Shown piece by piece: positions 40,127 through 50,278 of a DNA stretch of 54,554 nucleotides. The translations under genes were made by a program, and so were the position numbers. The DNA lies in assembly GCA_900545315.1 (NCBI GenBank), contig UQYM01000016.1, forward strand, positions 1 to 54,554, in the 5' to 3' direction. The first letter of the stretch is position 1. Every line of letters starts with the position of its first letter. The notes below the pieces were generated by a model, which was not told where the DNA came from, did no database searches, and saw only the letters and a program-made list of their open reading frames with translations. This stretch comes from an uncultured Alistipes sp. (lineage in GTDB: Bacteria > Bacteroidota > Bacteroidia > Bacteroidales > Rikenellaceae).

Positions 40127-43039
40127 ATGGCGTATTTCCGCACACGTATATTTCCTCTATTAGTTACGTTCTTCTGTATTTGTCCTTTTTCGATTTCAAT
40201 ATTGTTTGCCCAGCAACGGGGTGTCGTATCTGGAACACTGCAAGATGCTGATACCAAAGAGGCGATGGCAGGAGCTTTGATCGAACTTTTCCCGCTTACG
40301 GACTCTTCAGCTCGTAAATACATGACAGCGGATGCTCAGGGGCGGTTTTCATTTGTTGGACTACCCTATCGTGAATATGCATATAACGTCTCTTTTCTCG
40401 GGTACGATACATTATCTGGCAGAGTCAAAGTTAATCGTTCGGCGGTAGCCTTAGGAGTATTGAAGATGTCTCCCAAAGCTCAGGACCTGGATGAAGTTCT
40501 GGTTTCGGCGCGGGCCATGCGAACCTCCGCAAAAGGCGATACGGTGGTGTATAATTCAGATGCCTACAAGGTAACTCAGGATGCCATGACGGAAGATCTG
40601 TTGAAAAAGATGCCCGGCATTAGCGTTCAGGATGGAACGGTGACGGCACAAGGTGAAACAGTTCAGAAAATCTTGGTTGATGGTAAAGAGTTTTTTGGTA
40701 GCGATGTGACAACTGCTATTAAAAACCTACCCGCAGAGGCGATTGACAAAATTGAAGTCTTTAATAAATTGAGTGACCAAGCGGAATTCAGCGGCGTGGA
40801 TGATGGCGAGGGGTACAAGGCAATCAACTTGGTGACTCGTAAAGGTATGAATCACGGCATGTTCGGAAAGTTTTCCGCCATGTATGGATTTAATGATAAA
40901 TATAATGTTGGTGCCAGCCTGAATATCTTCAATGACAAACGTCGCTTTTCGATTATTGGGATGGCCAATAACGTCAATCAACAAAATTTTGCCATTGATG
41001 ATATATTGGGGGTCGTAGGCGCTGTCGACAATAGTGGTGGTGCTCGTCATCGTAGTGGACGTGATATGGCCAACTTTATGGTGGGTAATCAGAGTGGTAT
41101 TTCGAAGGTCTATTCTTTGGGTGTAAACTATTCGGATGAATGGGGTAAAAAGGTGAAATTTGACGGTAGTTATTTTTTCAATTCAACCAATACGCATACT
41201 GTTACCCAAACCGACCGGGATTACTATTTGAACGATGATTCGACCCAGAATTATGATGCTTTGGGAATTCGGGATAGTCGTAACTATAACCACCGTTTCA
41301 ATGCAAGACTTGATTATCGGATCAATGAGAACAATTCTTTGATGTTTCGTCCGAACGTCAGTTTGCAGACTTACGATGCATCGAGCAGCGATACATCGAC
41401 CACCATGTTGAGTACAAGTGTTCTGGAGAACGCTTTGGTCAACCTGTTTCGGAGTACGGCCTCTTCTCGTACAGAAGGATACAATATTTCTGGAAATTTA
41501 ATATATCGTCATAAATTTGGTGACGTGAAGGGACGAACATTGACCGCCTCTTTCGGTGGAGGAATTTCAAAAAATGATGGTACTCAGGATAAGTATTCTT
41601 TAACACGTTATTTCGATCCAGCGTCTGAATCATTGTTGGATCAGTACATTAACAATAATTCACGCTCATATCGCCTGAGTGGTCGGGTGGATTATTCCGA
41701 GCCGATTTCACCGAAATCCCAGTTATTGGTTAATTATAATATTAATTACAGCTATTCGGATCTTGATAAACGTTCTTATTCGGAACCGGACGATATTCAG
41801 ATTGACAGTCTTTCCAATACCTATAACAGTGGGTATTTGACTCAACAGGTTGGTCCGGGATATCGCTATAATAATGGAAAGGTGATGTTGATCGGTTCGC
41901 TTTTCTATCAGTATTCAACCTTGGCAGGAGATCAGCAGTTCCCATTACAAACCAACACCTCTGCGAACTTTAACAATATGGTCTATCGGGCGATTTTGAA
42001 TGTGAAATTCAATTCGACCAATACGCTACGATCCATGTTCCGATCATCAACCAATAATCCCTCCATTACTCAGTTGCAGAATGTCCTCGATGTTTCGGAT
42101 CCGCTGTTTGTGTCGCAGGGTAATCCCGATCTGAAGCCGGTGTATACGCATCAATTTTTTATCAATTACGTCAATACCAATGTCACGAAGGGTCGTACGT
42201 TCATGGCCATGTTGAGTGGTTCTATCCGATCTAACTATATCTCCAATGCCACATTGATTGCAGACAAAAACGGATATGCCGTTAAGGATCCTGCGGGGAA
42301 TGTGATTACGACCTTGAACAGTGGAGCACAGTTCTCTCGTCCGGTCAATATGAACGGGTATTGGAATTTACGGGGAGCAGTCAATTATGGTACACCTGTT
42401 TCGTTCTTGATGAGTAATGTTAACTTCGACCTCGGCGTTAACTATTCGGCCCTTCCTAACATTTTCAATGAAATTAAAAGTACGACGAACACCATCTCTT
42501 ATACAGGAGGTGTGGTCTTGGGTAGTAATATCAGTGAGAAGATCGATTTCACTTTTGACTACCATGTTGGTTATAATGTAGCACAGAATGCCATTCGTAA
42601 GGAGAGCAACAACGATTACCTGAATCAACGCGTCAATGGCCATTTCAAGTGGGTGACTTGGGGCGGAATTACGCTTGAGGCCAATGGTTCATATCTTAAA
42701 TATACGGGTATAACCGATTCATTTGTTGAGGACTATTTCTTGTTGAATGCTTCGATTGGTAAGAAAGTATTTAAAAATCAACGGGGTGAAATCAGTGTAG
42801 CTGCATATGACTTGTTGAATCAGAACAAGAGCTTTTCGCGCAATGTGACAGCAACCTATATTGAAAATGTGCAGACCAATGTGTTGGGCCGTTATTTCAG
42901 TATCAATTTTGTTTACAATTTGCGTCGTTTCGGAGATCGAGGTAATTCGGGACAGTTTAAAGGAGAGCCCGACTCTTTGCGGGATCATCGACGTCCGCCA
43001 ATGGGACCTCCACCTCCACCTCCCGGTGGCCCGATGTAA
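40127..43039 (+). CDS. Outer-membrane beta-barrel protein with carboxypeptidase-regulatory-like domain
   Basis: This 970-aa exported protein has a signal peptide ending near ISILFAQ. A CarboxypepD_reg-like domain follows (GVVSGTLQDADTKEAMAGAL), then a plug-like region (EDLLKKMPGISVQDGTVTAQ, QKILVDGKEFFGSD) and a long C-terminal beta-barrel of the OMP_b-brl_3 type. It is related to TonB-dependent receptors, but no SusD partner or substrate clue is adjacent. The C-terminus is unusual, as the barrel ends in a tail of Arg, Pro, Gly and Met (RRPPMGPPPPPPGGPM). ATG 40127 fits the promoter better than 40097. Confidence 0.85.
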   Translation: MAYFRTRIFPLLVTFFCICPFSISILFAQQRGVVSGTLQDADTKEAMAGALIELFPLTDSSARKYMTADAQGRFSFVGLPYREYAYNVSFLGYDTLSGRVKVNRSAVALGVLKMSPKAQDLDEVLVSARAMRTSAKGDTVVYNSDAYKVTQDAMTEDLLKKMPGISVQDGTVTAQGETVQKILVDGKEFFGSDVTTAIKNLPAEAIDKIEVFNKLSDQAEFSGVDDGEGYKAINLVTRKGMNHGMFGKFSAMYGFNDKYNVGASLNIFNDKRRFSIIGMANNVNQQNFAIDDILGVVGAVDNSGGARHRSGRDMANFMVGNQSGISKVYSLGVNYSDEWGKKVKFDGSYFFNSTNTHTVTQTDRDYYLNDDSTQNYDALGIRDSRNYNHRFNARLDYRINENNSLMFRPNVSLQTYDASSSDTSTTMLSTSVLENALVNLFRSTASSRTEGYNISGNLIYRHKFGDVKGRTLTASFGGGISKNDGTQDKYSLTRYFDPASESLLDQYINNNSRSYRLSGRVDYSEPISPKSQLLVNYNINYSYSDLDKRSYSEPDDIQIDSLSNTYNSGYLTQQVGPGYRYNNGKVMLIGSLFYQYSTLAGDQQFPLQTNTSANFNNMVYRAILNVKFNSTNTLRSMFRSSTNNPSITQLQNVLDVSDPLFVSQGNPDLKPVYTHQFFINYVNTNVTKGRTFMAMLSGSIRSNYISNATLIADKNGYAVKDPAGNVITTLNSGAQFSRPVNMNGYWNLRGAVNYGTPVSFLMSNVNFDLGVNYSALPNIFNEIKSTTNTISYTGGVVLGSNISEKIDFTFDYHVGYNVAQNAIRKESNNDYLNQRVNGHFKWVTWGGITLEANGSYLKYTGITDSFVEDYFLLNASIGKKVFKNQRGEISVAAYDLLNQNKSFSRNVTATYIENVQTNVLGRYFSINFVYNLRRFGDRGNSGQFKGEPDSLRDHRRPPMGPPPPPPGGPM

Positions 43040-43050
43040 ACTATCTCAAG

Positions 43051-43093
43051 ATACTAAAACAGGCAGCAGGAAACCTGCTGCCTGTTTTAGTAT
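43051..43093. terminator. Bidirectional terminator between barrel gene and mscL
   Basis: A perfect 20-bp stem (43051-43070 with 43074-43093) has a three-base AAA loop and sits between convergent genes. Its A/T-rich outer ends serve both directions. Confidence 0.9.
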
Positions 43094-43105
43094 CATTAGT
43101 AAAGG

Positions 43106-43543
43106 CTATTTTGTAGAGGATTGTTGTTTGAGCAGATCACGAATCTCGGTTAACAATTGCACGTCGGCCGGAGGTGTTGGCGGTGTAGCGGGTGTCTCTT
43201 TGGGCTTTTGCCGGTTGAGTTTGTTGATCAATTTGATGAAAATAAAGATTGTGAAGGCAATGATGAGAAAGTCGATGACGGTTTGAATAAAACTGCCATA
43301 GTTGATTGTGACAGCCGGAATCACCTCGCCTGTTGCGGAGACAGAGGCCTGTTTGAGGGTAATGACCAGGTCAGTAAAATTGACCCCACCGACCAATACG
43401 CCGATGGGTGGCATGATAATGTCGCCGACTAAGGAGTTGGTAATTTTGCCGAAGGCTGCACCGATGATCACACCGACAGCCAGATCGATGACGTTGCCAC
43501 GCATGGCAAACTGCTTGAATTCATTGAGAAATTTTATTTTCAT
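43106..43543 (-). CDS. mscL: Large-conductance mechanosensitive channel
   Basis: This 145-aa protein has the MscL N-terminal helix and first transmembrane segment (FLNEFKQFAMRGNVIDLAVGVIIGAAFGKI). A periplasmic loop, a second transmembrane segment (VIDFLIIAFTIFIFIKLIN) and a cytoplasmic helix follow. It opens under membrane tension to release solutes. A Pro-rich linker before the last helix is common. Confidence 0.96.
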   Translation of the reverse strand: MKIKFLNEFKQFAMRGNVIDLAVGVIIGAAFGKITNSLVGDIIMPPIGVLVGGVNFTDLVITLKQASVSATGEVIPAVTINYGSFIQTVIDFLIIAFTIFIFIKLINKLNRQKPKETPATPPTPPADVQLLTEIRDLLKQQSSTK

Positions 43544-43580
43544 GCTTTTCGAGGTTTAGTTAATAGCGATGGTTAGTTAT

Positions 43581-43588
43581 CAAATTTA
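43581..43588 (-). promoter_or_regulatory. -7 box for mscL
   Basis: CAAATTTA on the plus strand reads TAAATTTG on the minus strand, an exact -7 match about 38 bases before the mscL ATG. Confidence 0.6.
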
Positions 43589-43717
43589 ATAAAAACGGTG
43601 TAAAATCCTCAAATCGGGTTGATAGCGTGTCATATTAATCGTTTTTTTAGCTAAAATTTTGTATTTTGTTGGCCCTTTAGCGCATTTGCTTTAAACTTAT
43701 CAAAAAAACACAGCACT

Positions 43718-46489
43718 ATGAATTTGAAAACTTTATGCACGTTGGCTTTGGCGTGCTCTGTAACGACGTTGTCCGCACAGAAAAAGCCGCTGGATCAGAG
43801 TGCATATGACGGTTGGAAATCGGTTGCTTCTCCCCGAATTTCCGACAAGGGTGATTGGATTTGCTATTCCATCACGCCACAGCGAGGTGATGCCCTGCTG
43901 GAATTTTACAATACGACGACGGGAAAGATAACCCGTGTGGATCGTGGTCGTGGAGCCGCTCTGTTTAATAATGGGAGCTGGGCTTCATTTAAGATAGCGG
44001 TTCCTTTCGATTCGGTCCGTAAGGCCAAAATTGCCAAGGTCAAAGCGGACAAGATGCCCAAAGATACCTTTGCGGTGATGAATTTGGCCGACATGAAGGT
44101 GGTCAAACTGATTGGAGCCAAAGATCTGAAGACTGCGGCCAAAGGTGCGCTGTATGCATACACCTATGAGGTAACTCCAGGCAAGGAGGTTACGGATACC
44201 GCCAAGAAAACGAAAAAATACGATCGTTTGGTGATTGTGAATTTACAACGTGGTGACAGTACAGTAGTCGATAGCGTCAAAAGCTTTCAAGTGGCCGAGA
44301 ATGGAGCTGCAGTGTTGTACACCCGTGAAGCCGATTCCTTGAAAGCGGTTTGTCTTTACACCGTTGATTCCAAAATTGGAGTTCGTCAAACCGAACTTTG
44401 GTCCAGCAAGTTGGGCCAGATTGCCTCGTCGATGGCTCTGGATAAGTGGGGCGCTCAGGGAGCCTTCATGGTGACCGGTGATACCGTTAAGCATGCTTTG
44501 TACGACCTCTATTATTTTTCGACGGCTGATCTGAAACCGCAGAAGATTGCCAATGAGCAGATTGTGGGGCTGCCGGGAGGATTTGCCGTTAGTCGCTTCG
44601 GCAGTTTGGCATTCAATCGGGATGGTAACCGTCTGCAGTTTGGCATTGCTCCGAAACCCAAAGAGGAGCCGAAGGATACGCTCCCTGCTGATGAGAAATT
44701 CTCGTTGGATGTATGGAGCTATCGAGATACGGTGTTGATGCCCATGCAGCTTGTCAATAAGAAACGGATTGCTGAGGCCAATTATATGGCGGTCTATTTC
44801 CCGAAAGAGAAACGGGCGTTGGCTTTAGGGGATATTGAACTGCCGTCAATCTCGTTTGCCGAAAATGGGGATGCACCCTATGCCATTGGTACGACGAGTC
44901 GTCCATATAGCCTCTATACCGGTGAAGATATTCAGATGTATACACCATCGGATGTCTATTTGATTGATCTGAAAACCGGGAAACGCACCCAGATTCGTAA
45001 AGGAGGTTATGGTGGGACCTATCTTTCGCCGTCGGCCAAATATGCAGCTTATTACAATCTAGCCGATTCGTCCTGGTATGCAATCAATACCAAAACGTTG
45101 AAACATACCCGTTTGACGGCCGATATTCCCTATCCGCTGTATAATATCGATGATGATCATCCGGGCACTCCCCCGTTGTATGGTATGTCGGGTTGGACCA
45201 CCGATGAGAAGATGTTGATTCCCGACCAGTTTGATCTCTGGTTGGTGGATCCTTCGGGCAAAGAGCCTTCACAGAACCTGACAAAGATTGGTCGCGAGAA
45301 GAAGACGCAGTTCCGCTTTGTCAATATGAGTCGTGTGGAGGGTAAATCGGTTGTGGATATGAGTCGCCCGATGATGTTTCTCTCTTTCAACCGCGAGAAC
45401 AAGGAGAATGGTTACTATCTGTTGCAGCCGGGTCAGCCGATTCAAAAACTGGTAGAGGGCCCATATATCTATGCGATTGTTGGGTTTGCTCGTGAAGGAA
45501 ACCGTTTGATCTACACTCGGGAGAATTTCAACGAATTCCGCGACCTTTGGACCAGCAATGAACAGTTTGGCGATGCGAAAAAACTGACCAACGCCAACCC
45601 GCAACAAGCCGATTACAAATGGGGATCGGTCGAGCTGTTCAAGTGGACTGACTTCAACGGGAATGAGTGCGAAGGTTTGTTGCATTTCCCCGAGGATTAT
45701 GATCCTTCTCACCCCTATCCTACGATTGTCTATTTTTATGAAACGCAAACTTTCTTGCGTTACCGTTACAATACACCGGCCCCGAGTCGTTCGATCATCA
45801 ATCCGGTCTATTGCACCAGCAATGGCTACGTAGTCTTTATTCCTGACATCAAATATCGTGATGGCCATCCGGGAAAGAGCTGCTACGATGTTGTAGTCAG
45901 TGGCACCATGGCGTTGATCGATCGCGGTATTGCCGATAAGGATCATATCGGTTTGCAGGGACAGAGCTGGGGTGGTTATCAGACAGCCTATCTGGTAACC
46001 CAGACAGATCTGTATGCTTGTAGTGCTCCGGGAGCCGCTGTAACCAACATGTTCTCGGCTTATGGTGGAATCCGCTACGAGTCGGGTATGTCTCGTGCAT
46101 CGCAGTATGAGACGGGTCAGAGCCGTATCGGTGCAACGCCGTGGAAACGCCCCGATCTCTATATTGAGAACTCTTCTGTATTCTTTGCTGATCGGGTGAA
46201 AACGCCGCAGTTGCTGCGTCATGACGACAATGACGGTGCAGTGCCCTGGACGCAGAGTATCGAATACTACATTGCTTTGCGTCGTTTGGGACGTCCGGTG
46301 TGGTTGCTCAATTACAATGGCGAACCCCACAACCTTGCTTCGCGTGCAGCCTGCATGGATTGGGATAAACGTATGTATCAGTTCTTCGATCACTATCTGA
46401 AAGGCGCTCCTATGCCTCGTTGGATGAAAGAGGGAATCTCGGTGACCGAAAAAGGAATTGATCAAAAGTACGAGTTGGTAGAAGAGTAG
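43718..46489 (+). CDS. S9 family (prolyl oligopeptidase-type) peptidase, exported
   Basis: This 923-aa protein has signal MNLKTLCTLALACSVTTLSA. It has a long beta-propeller-like region (about 30-650) and a C-terminal alpha/beta-hydrolase domain. The catalytic Ser is in GLQGQSWGGYQT, the Asp in HDDNDGAVPW and the His in NGEPHNL. The layout suggests a periplasmic or outer-membrane-associated peptidase. Substrate preference (post-proline or otherwise) cannot be read from sequence. It is monocistronic, with a terminator 56 bases after its stop. Confidence 0.9.
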   Translation: MNLKTLCTLALACSVTTLSAQKKPLDQSAYDGWKSVASPRISDKGDWICYSITPQRGDALLEFYNTTTGKITRVDRGRGAALFNNGSWASFKIAVPFDSVRKAKIAKVKADKMPKDTFAVMNLADMKVVKLIGAKDLKTAAKGALYAYTYEVTPGKEVTDTAKKTKKYDRLVIVNLQRGDSTVVDSVKSFQVAENGAAVLYTREADSLKAVCLYTVDSKIGVRQTELWSSKLGQIASSMALDKWGAQGAFMVTGDTVKHALYDLYYFSTADLKPQKIANEQIVGLPGGFAVSRFGSLAFNRDGNRLQFGIAPKPKEEPKDTLPADEKFSLDVWSYRDTVLMPMQLVNKKRIAEANYMAVYFPKEKRALALGDIELPSISFAENGDAPYAIGTTSRPYSLYTGEDIQMYTPSDVYLIDLKTGKRTQIRKGGYGGTYLSPSAKYAAYYNLADSSWYAINTKTLKHTRLTADIPYPLYNIDDDHPGTPPLYGMSGWTTDEKMLIPDQFDLWLVDPSGKEPSQNLTKIGREKKTQFRFVNMSRVEGKSVVDMSRPMMFLSFNRENKENGYYLLQPGQPIQKLVEGPYIYAIVGFAREGNRLIYTRENFNEFRDLWTSNEQFGDAKKLTNANPQQADYKWGSVELFKWTDFNGNECEGLLHFPEDYDPSHPYPTIVYFYETQTFLRYRYNTPAPSRSIINPVYCTSNGYVVFIPDIKYRDGHPGKSCYDVVVSGTMALIDRGIADKDHIGLQGQSWGGYQTAYLVTQTDLYACSAPGAAVTNMFSAYGGIRYESGMSRASQYETGQSRIGATPWKRPDLYIENSSVFFADRVKTPQLLRHDDNDGAVPWTQSIEYYIALRRLGRPVWLLNYNGEPHNLASRAACMDWDKRMYQFFDHYLKGAPMPRWMKEGISVTEKGIDQKYELVEE

Positions 46490-46544
46490 TCCGGTGATGG
46501 TACTCTTCCAGGCATCGGGTGATCAACGCCCGTGCTAATATAGC

Positions 46545-46578
46545 AAGACGCTGTTACGTTAACCGTAACAGCGTCTTT
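46545..46578 (+). terminator. Terminator after S9 peptidase gene
   Basis: A perfect 14-bp stem (46545-46558 with 46563-46576) has a TTAA loop and is followed by T residues. The 238 bases from 46579 to 46816 hold no gene that I can support, only a 9-bp inverted repeat (46723-46731 with 46757-46765). Confidence 0.85.
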
Positions 46579-46816
46579 TGTATTTTATAGTTTTGGAGTA
46601 CTGGTGTTTTTTAGACAATCCGTGATAAAGCACCCTTAGCCCTATTGGTCGCTGTGCGTGTAGTTTTCTCGTTCCAATAATGTCTGGGTCACTTTAACCA
46701 GTCTCAGTCAGCCGGTACTCTGCTTCTGCACATTCGATTATTGTACTGAAGAATCGGTGCAGAAGGACACCAAGATTGCAAATGCTTTTGTCGTGGCTTG
46801 AGTTCCCTCTTCTGCC

Positions 46817-47863
46817 CTATTCCACGCTGATTACCTGACCCGTTTGGGAGCTTTTGAAGGCTGCCTCCAAAATGCGTAGATCTGTCAGCATATCGTTGTG
46901 CGAAACGGGTGGTTGTGCCCCTTTGCACAGCGTATCGTAAATCGCGTCGTAATAGCCGAGGTAATTGCCTGGTATGGTTGGGTATTTTCGACGTTCATCA
47001 TCGGTATTAAGAATACCCCATTCAGTGTCAGGTTCGGCAGCCCAGGGCCCACGGCTCGGAACGGCATGACCTGTGCGTAACAGACCCTCTTGAGGATCGA
47101 GCCCAAATTTGACATATGAACCGCGCGTCCCGTGCAGGGCAAATCGAGGCCCCTCTTCGCGGATCAACATACCGGCTCGGAGTGTCACAATCAGATCGGG
47201 ATACAACATCTGAATCAGGCTGTAATCGTCCACACGGCTACCTTGGCGTTGAATGGTAATGTGAGCCCAAATTCCCGAGGGTTTTCCGAATAGGACCAGA
47301 GCCTGATCGCAGAGATGCGATCCCAAGTCGTAGGTGATTCCGTTGCCCGGGAGGGGCTCTTCGCGCCATTGTGCCCTGGCTGAGGTGATGTCAGGGCGGT
47401 AGCGTTGGAATGAGGATTGAAACTCAACAACACGACCCAACACGCCGGATTGGAGAATTTGACGAACCGTGAGGAAATCCCCGTCGTAACGTCTGTTTTG
47501 GAAAACTGTTAGCAGTTTATCCTGTTTATTGGCCAGTGCAATGAGCTTCTCAGCTTCGGCAACTGTGGCGACAAAAGGCTTTTCGACCACGACATGTTTT
47601 CCGGCCAGCAGAGCCTGTTTGCAGTAGTCGAAATGGGTTTGAACCGGCGTATTGACCACTACCAGGTCAATCTCTTCGGCAAGCAGTTCGTCAAAAGTAC
47701 GGACAGTTTTGACGTGCGGATATTGGGCACGTGCCAGATCTTTGCTGCGTTCAGCAATAACCTTTAGTTCAAACCCTTCATGAATGTTCAAAAACGGAGC
47801 ATGGAACACCTGTCCGGAGAGCCCGAAGGAGGCAATTCCTGTTTTGATTTTGTGCATGGCCAT
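46817..47863 (-). CDS. Gfo/Idh/MocA family oxidoreductase
   Basis: This 348-aa NAD(P)-dependent enzyme has an N-terminal Rossmann fold (TGIASFGLSGQVFHAPFL) and the family motif HVVVEKPFVATVAEAEKL, with the conserved Glu-Lys-Pro. The C-terminal domain follows with DLGSHLCDQAL. Members oxidise or reduce sugars and related compounds, and the substrate is unknown. It lies 8 bases after the ABC permease gene and is probably co-transcribed with the efflux operon, an unexpected pairing. ATG 47863 is used, and a second in-frame ATG is 6 bases downstream. Confidence 0.88.
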   Translation of the reverse strand: MAMHKIKTGIASFGLSGQVFHAPFLNIHEGFELKVIAERSKDLARAQYPHVKTVRTFDELLAEEIDLVVVNTPVQTHFDYCKQALLAGKHVVVEKPFVATVAEAEKLIALANKQDKLLTVFQNRRYDGDFLTVRQILQSGVLGRVVEFQSSFQRYRPDITSARAQWREEPLPGNGITYDLGSHLCDQALVLFGKPSGIWAHITIQRQGSRVDDYSLIQMLYPDLIVTLRAGMLIREEGPRFALHGTRGSYVKFGLDPQEGLLRTGHAVPSRGPWAAEPDTEWGILNTDDERRKYPTIPGNYLGYYDAIYDTLCKGAQPPVSHNDMLTDLRILEAAFKSSQTGQVISVE

Positions 47864-47871
47864 ATGTGTAT

Positions 47872-49095
47872 TTAGTTTGCCTGTTCGGCAGGCGCAGAGG
47901 CCTCTTCTCGTTCGGTTTTACGGAGGATACGGTACATTCCCAGACAAGCCAGGATGAAATAGACCCCAGTCAAGATCCAGAGTGTACTAACTTGTGAGCT
48001 CACTTCAGCCAATGTCGCCCCCATGGTTTGAATGCGCAGGAAGCCATCTACTCCGCAACTGCTTGGAATAAATTTGGCTCCGTCGTATAGCCAGGTGGGG
48101 ATACATTCGGCCGGGACCGAGGCACCGCTTAGCATTAATACGGGAATGGAGGTAAACAGCAGAAATATCAACGAGTTTTCACGGTGTTTGAATAGCGTTG
48201 AGAGCGCAATTCCCAGGAAGGTGCAGGAGAGCAGGTATGGGATGAGAAACAGAATCAGATCTCCGGTATCTCCTTTGACCGGATACCCGAAGAGCTTGTA
48301 ATGGAACGTGAGCAGGTAGGCTATCGTTACGCAATAGATGGAGATAAAGGCTGCCGATTTGCCCAATACGATGGGGAATACAGACATTCGGGATTGTCCA
48401 GCAGGAAGCAAAGTTCGGTATAATCGTTTTTCACGCCAGGTTCCTCCCACCATGCCGATTCCAATCAAGAGTGTTTGTTGAATAATGACGATCAGAATGG
48501 CAGGCATTAGGAAGGTGGCGTATCCCAGATAGGGATTATACAGGTTATGTATGGAGGCAACGACTGGACTACTCAAAGCTTCGGCCTGTTTGGTTGTGGC
48601 CCCTTTGGATACAAACCGCAGCCACTCTACGTTGTAGTTGGATTGTCCGAGACTTCCGGCGATGTCAAAAAAAACTTGACGATACATCAAGAAATAGCTG
48701 GCATCGGCATAAATGGCGATGTTTACCTTTTCGGTACGCATAAGTTTTTTTTCATAATCGCTCGGGATAACGATGACTCCGTAAACTTTACGTTCGAAAA
48801 AGAGTTTTTTTGCCTCATCGAGGCTGGTGGGTTTGTAAGCGACATCGATATTCGGAGTAGCATCGAAGGCACGGATTAATTGCCGGCTGGTGGAGGTGTG
48901 GCTATTATCCACAACAGCTACGGGAATATCTCGCAGTACTTCATTTTTATAGGCAAGCGAATAGGCTATCGAATAGATGAAGATGGCACCAACGGCAATC
49001 AGTAATACGCCTCCATCGTGAAAAATGTTACGGTATTCGTTGCGTAATACTGAAGTGAATTCGTGAAATTTATGTTTGAAACGGGTTATTTTCAT
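47872..49095 (-). CDS. ABC-2 type transporter permease (second)
   Basis: This 407-aa membrane protein has one N-terminal transmembrane segment (LLIAVGAIFIYSIAYSLAY), a large periplasmic domain (about 55-200) and five to six C-terminal segments, the YhgE/YbhR-type ABC-2 export permease layout. It starts 1 base after the stop of the other permease gene, so the pair probably form a heterodimer. No ATP-binding gene accompanies them in the window. Confidence 0.87.
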   Translation of the reverse strand: MKITRFKHKFHEFTSVLRNEYRNIFHDGGVLLIAVGAIFIYSIAYSLAYKNEVLRDIPVAVVDNSHTSTSRQLIRAFDATPNIDVAYKPTSLDEAKKLFFERKVYGVIVIPSDYEKKLMRTEKVNIAIYADASYFLMYRQVFFDIAGSLGQSNYNVEWLRFVSKGATTKQAEALSSPVVASIHNLYNPYLGYATFLMPAILIVIIQQTLLIGIGMVGGTWREKRLYRTLLPAGQSRMSVFPIVLGKSAAFISIYCVTIAYLLTFHYKLFGYPVKGDTGDLILFLIPYLLSCTFLGIALSTLFKHRENSLIFLLFTSIPVLMLSGASVPAECIPTWLYDGAKFIPSSCGVDGFLRIQTMGATLAEVSSQVSTLWILTGVYFILACLGMYRILRKTEREEASAPAEQAN

Positions 49096-49096
49096 A

Positions 49097-50272
49097 TTAC
49101 AATCTCCCCCAAAATTTTTCTTCGGTACATATCCGTTTCAATCGCGGTAACAGAATCAACGGCAACAACAGGAACAGCATCATATAGCCCAAGTAGGCAA
49201 GCGAGTTGATAGCTGGTGCACCGCGCATGGCCTGATCAATAAAGATTTCGACATAGTAGGTCATTGGGAAGAGTCTTCCGAAGGCTTGCAGCGGCCAGTC
49301 CATAGCCATGAACGGGAAGGTCAACCCTGAAAAGGTAAACGAGAGGACTGAATAGCCGCCTCCGATAGATAGGGCCAAACGAAGGTTACTGACAACGGCA
49401 ATCATAAATACTCCGAGTGCTTGGGAGCCCATAACGTAAATCAGTCCGGAGGCAAACATCAGAAGGACATTCCCCCGCAGCGGTACGCTCAGAAACTTGA
49501 ACAGACAGGTGTTCATCAACATACACAAGGCAAAAAAGATCACTGTGTATGGTAAGAGTTTACCGGTTAGTGCAACCAGCATATTCCCTCCGCCGGTAGC
49601 TAACCATTCGGTGGTTGTGCTGTTTTTCAGCTCTACACCGATGGTAAAGATGGTGGTTAGCAGGGTAAACAGCATTAACATCAGAGGCAGAAAACTGGGC
49701 AGCAGGTAGTATTCATAATTGGAGTACGGATTAAACAGAATGTGCTTCTCGAAGTAGATCGGCATCATCAGGTCGTAAGCCTCCTTCTCGGATATGCCCT
49801 GTTTCATCAGAGTCTGGATCTGAATGCCGGACGAAAAGGTGGTAATGACCGTTTGAATGTCACGGTTGAGCATGCCATTTTTGACCAGATTCAAACCATT
49901 GATATAGGCTGTAACGGTGGCTTGTGTATTGCTGTAAATATCCTTTTCCAGATCTCGAGGAATGGAAACGATTGCGTCGATTTTCCCCTCTTTCATCATC
50001 TTTTCACCCTGCGCCAAATCTGAGATATGGTAGGCGACTCTTGCGGAAGGGGTGGCGTCGATCATTCGTCCCAACTGTCTCGACAGCGGTGTATTGCCCG
50101 GATCGTAGATAGCGACGGGTATATCATGTGGCACACCCGTGCGGAAGAGCAGGATGAAAATAACGAACGAAAGAATAGGTAATCCAACGGAAAGCCTGAA
50201 AAAGGTCTTATAGTTGGAAAACATTCCCAATTCGCGCCGAAATACAGCAAAGAAATCCCGGATCGCTTTCAT
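49097..50272 (-). CDS. ABC-2 type transporter permease (first)
   Basis: This 391-aa permease has the same layout as its downstream neighbour. It has an N-terminal membrane segment (LSVGLPILSFVIFILLF), a periplasmic domain with VAIYDPGNTPLSRQLGRMID, and several C-terminal segments. It begins 6 bases after the HlyD gene stop. Together with HlyD and TolC it should form a tripartite exporter. Confidence 0.87.
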   Translation of the reverse strand: MKAIRDFFAVFRRELGMFSNYKTFFRLSVGLPILSFVIFILLFRTGVPHDIPVAIYDPGNTPLSRQLGRMIDATPSARVAYHISDLAQGEKMMKEGKIDAIVSIPRDLEKDIYSNTQATVTAYINGLNLVKNGMLNRDIQTVITTFSSGIQIQTLMKQGISEKEAYDLMMPIYFEKHILFNPYSNYEYYLLPSFLPLMLMLFTLLTTIFTIGVELKNSTTTEWLATGGGNMLVALTGKLLPYTVIFFALCMLMNTCLFKFLSVPLRGNVLLMFASGLIYVMGSQALGVFMIAVVSNLRLALSIGGGYSVLSFTFSGLTFPFMAMDWPLQAFGRLFPMTYYVEIFIDQAMRGAPAINSLAYLGYMMLFLLLPLILLPRLKRICTEEKFWGRL

Positions 50273-50278
50273 AGATGA

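Noticed and set aside
45269..46465. 398-aa minus-strand open frame over the S9 peptidase gene
   Set aside because: It is antisense to the catalytic domain with intact Ser-Asp-His motifs. Its length follows from the codon use of the real gene.
46579..46816. Hidden gene between the S9 peptidase terminator and the oxidoreductase
   Set aside because: No frame longer than chance with a start, and no motif. Only a short inverted repeat is visible.
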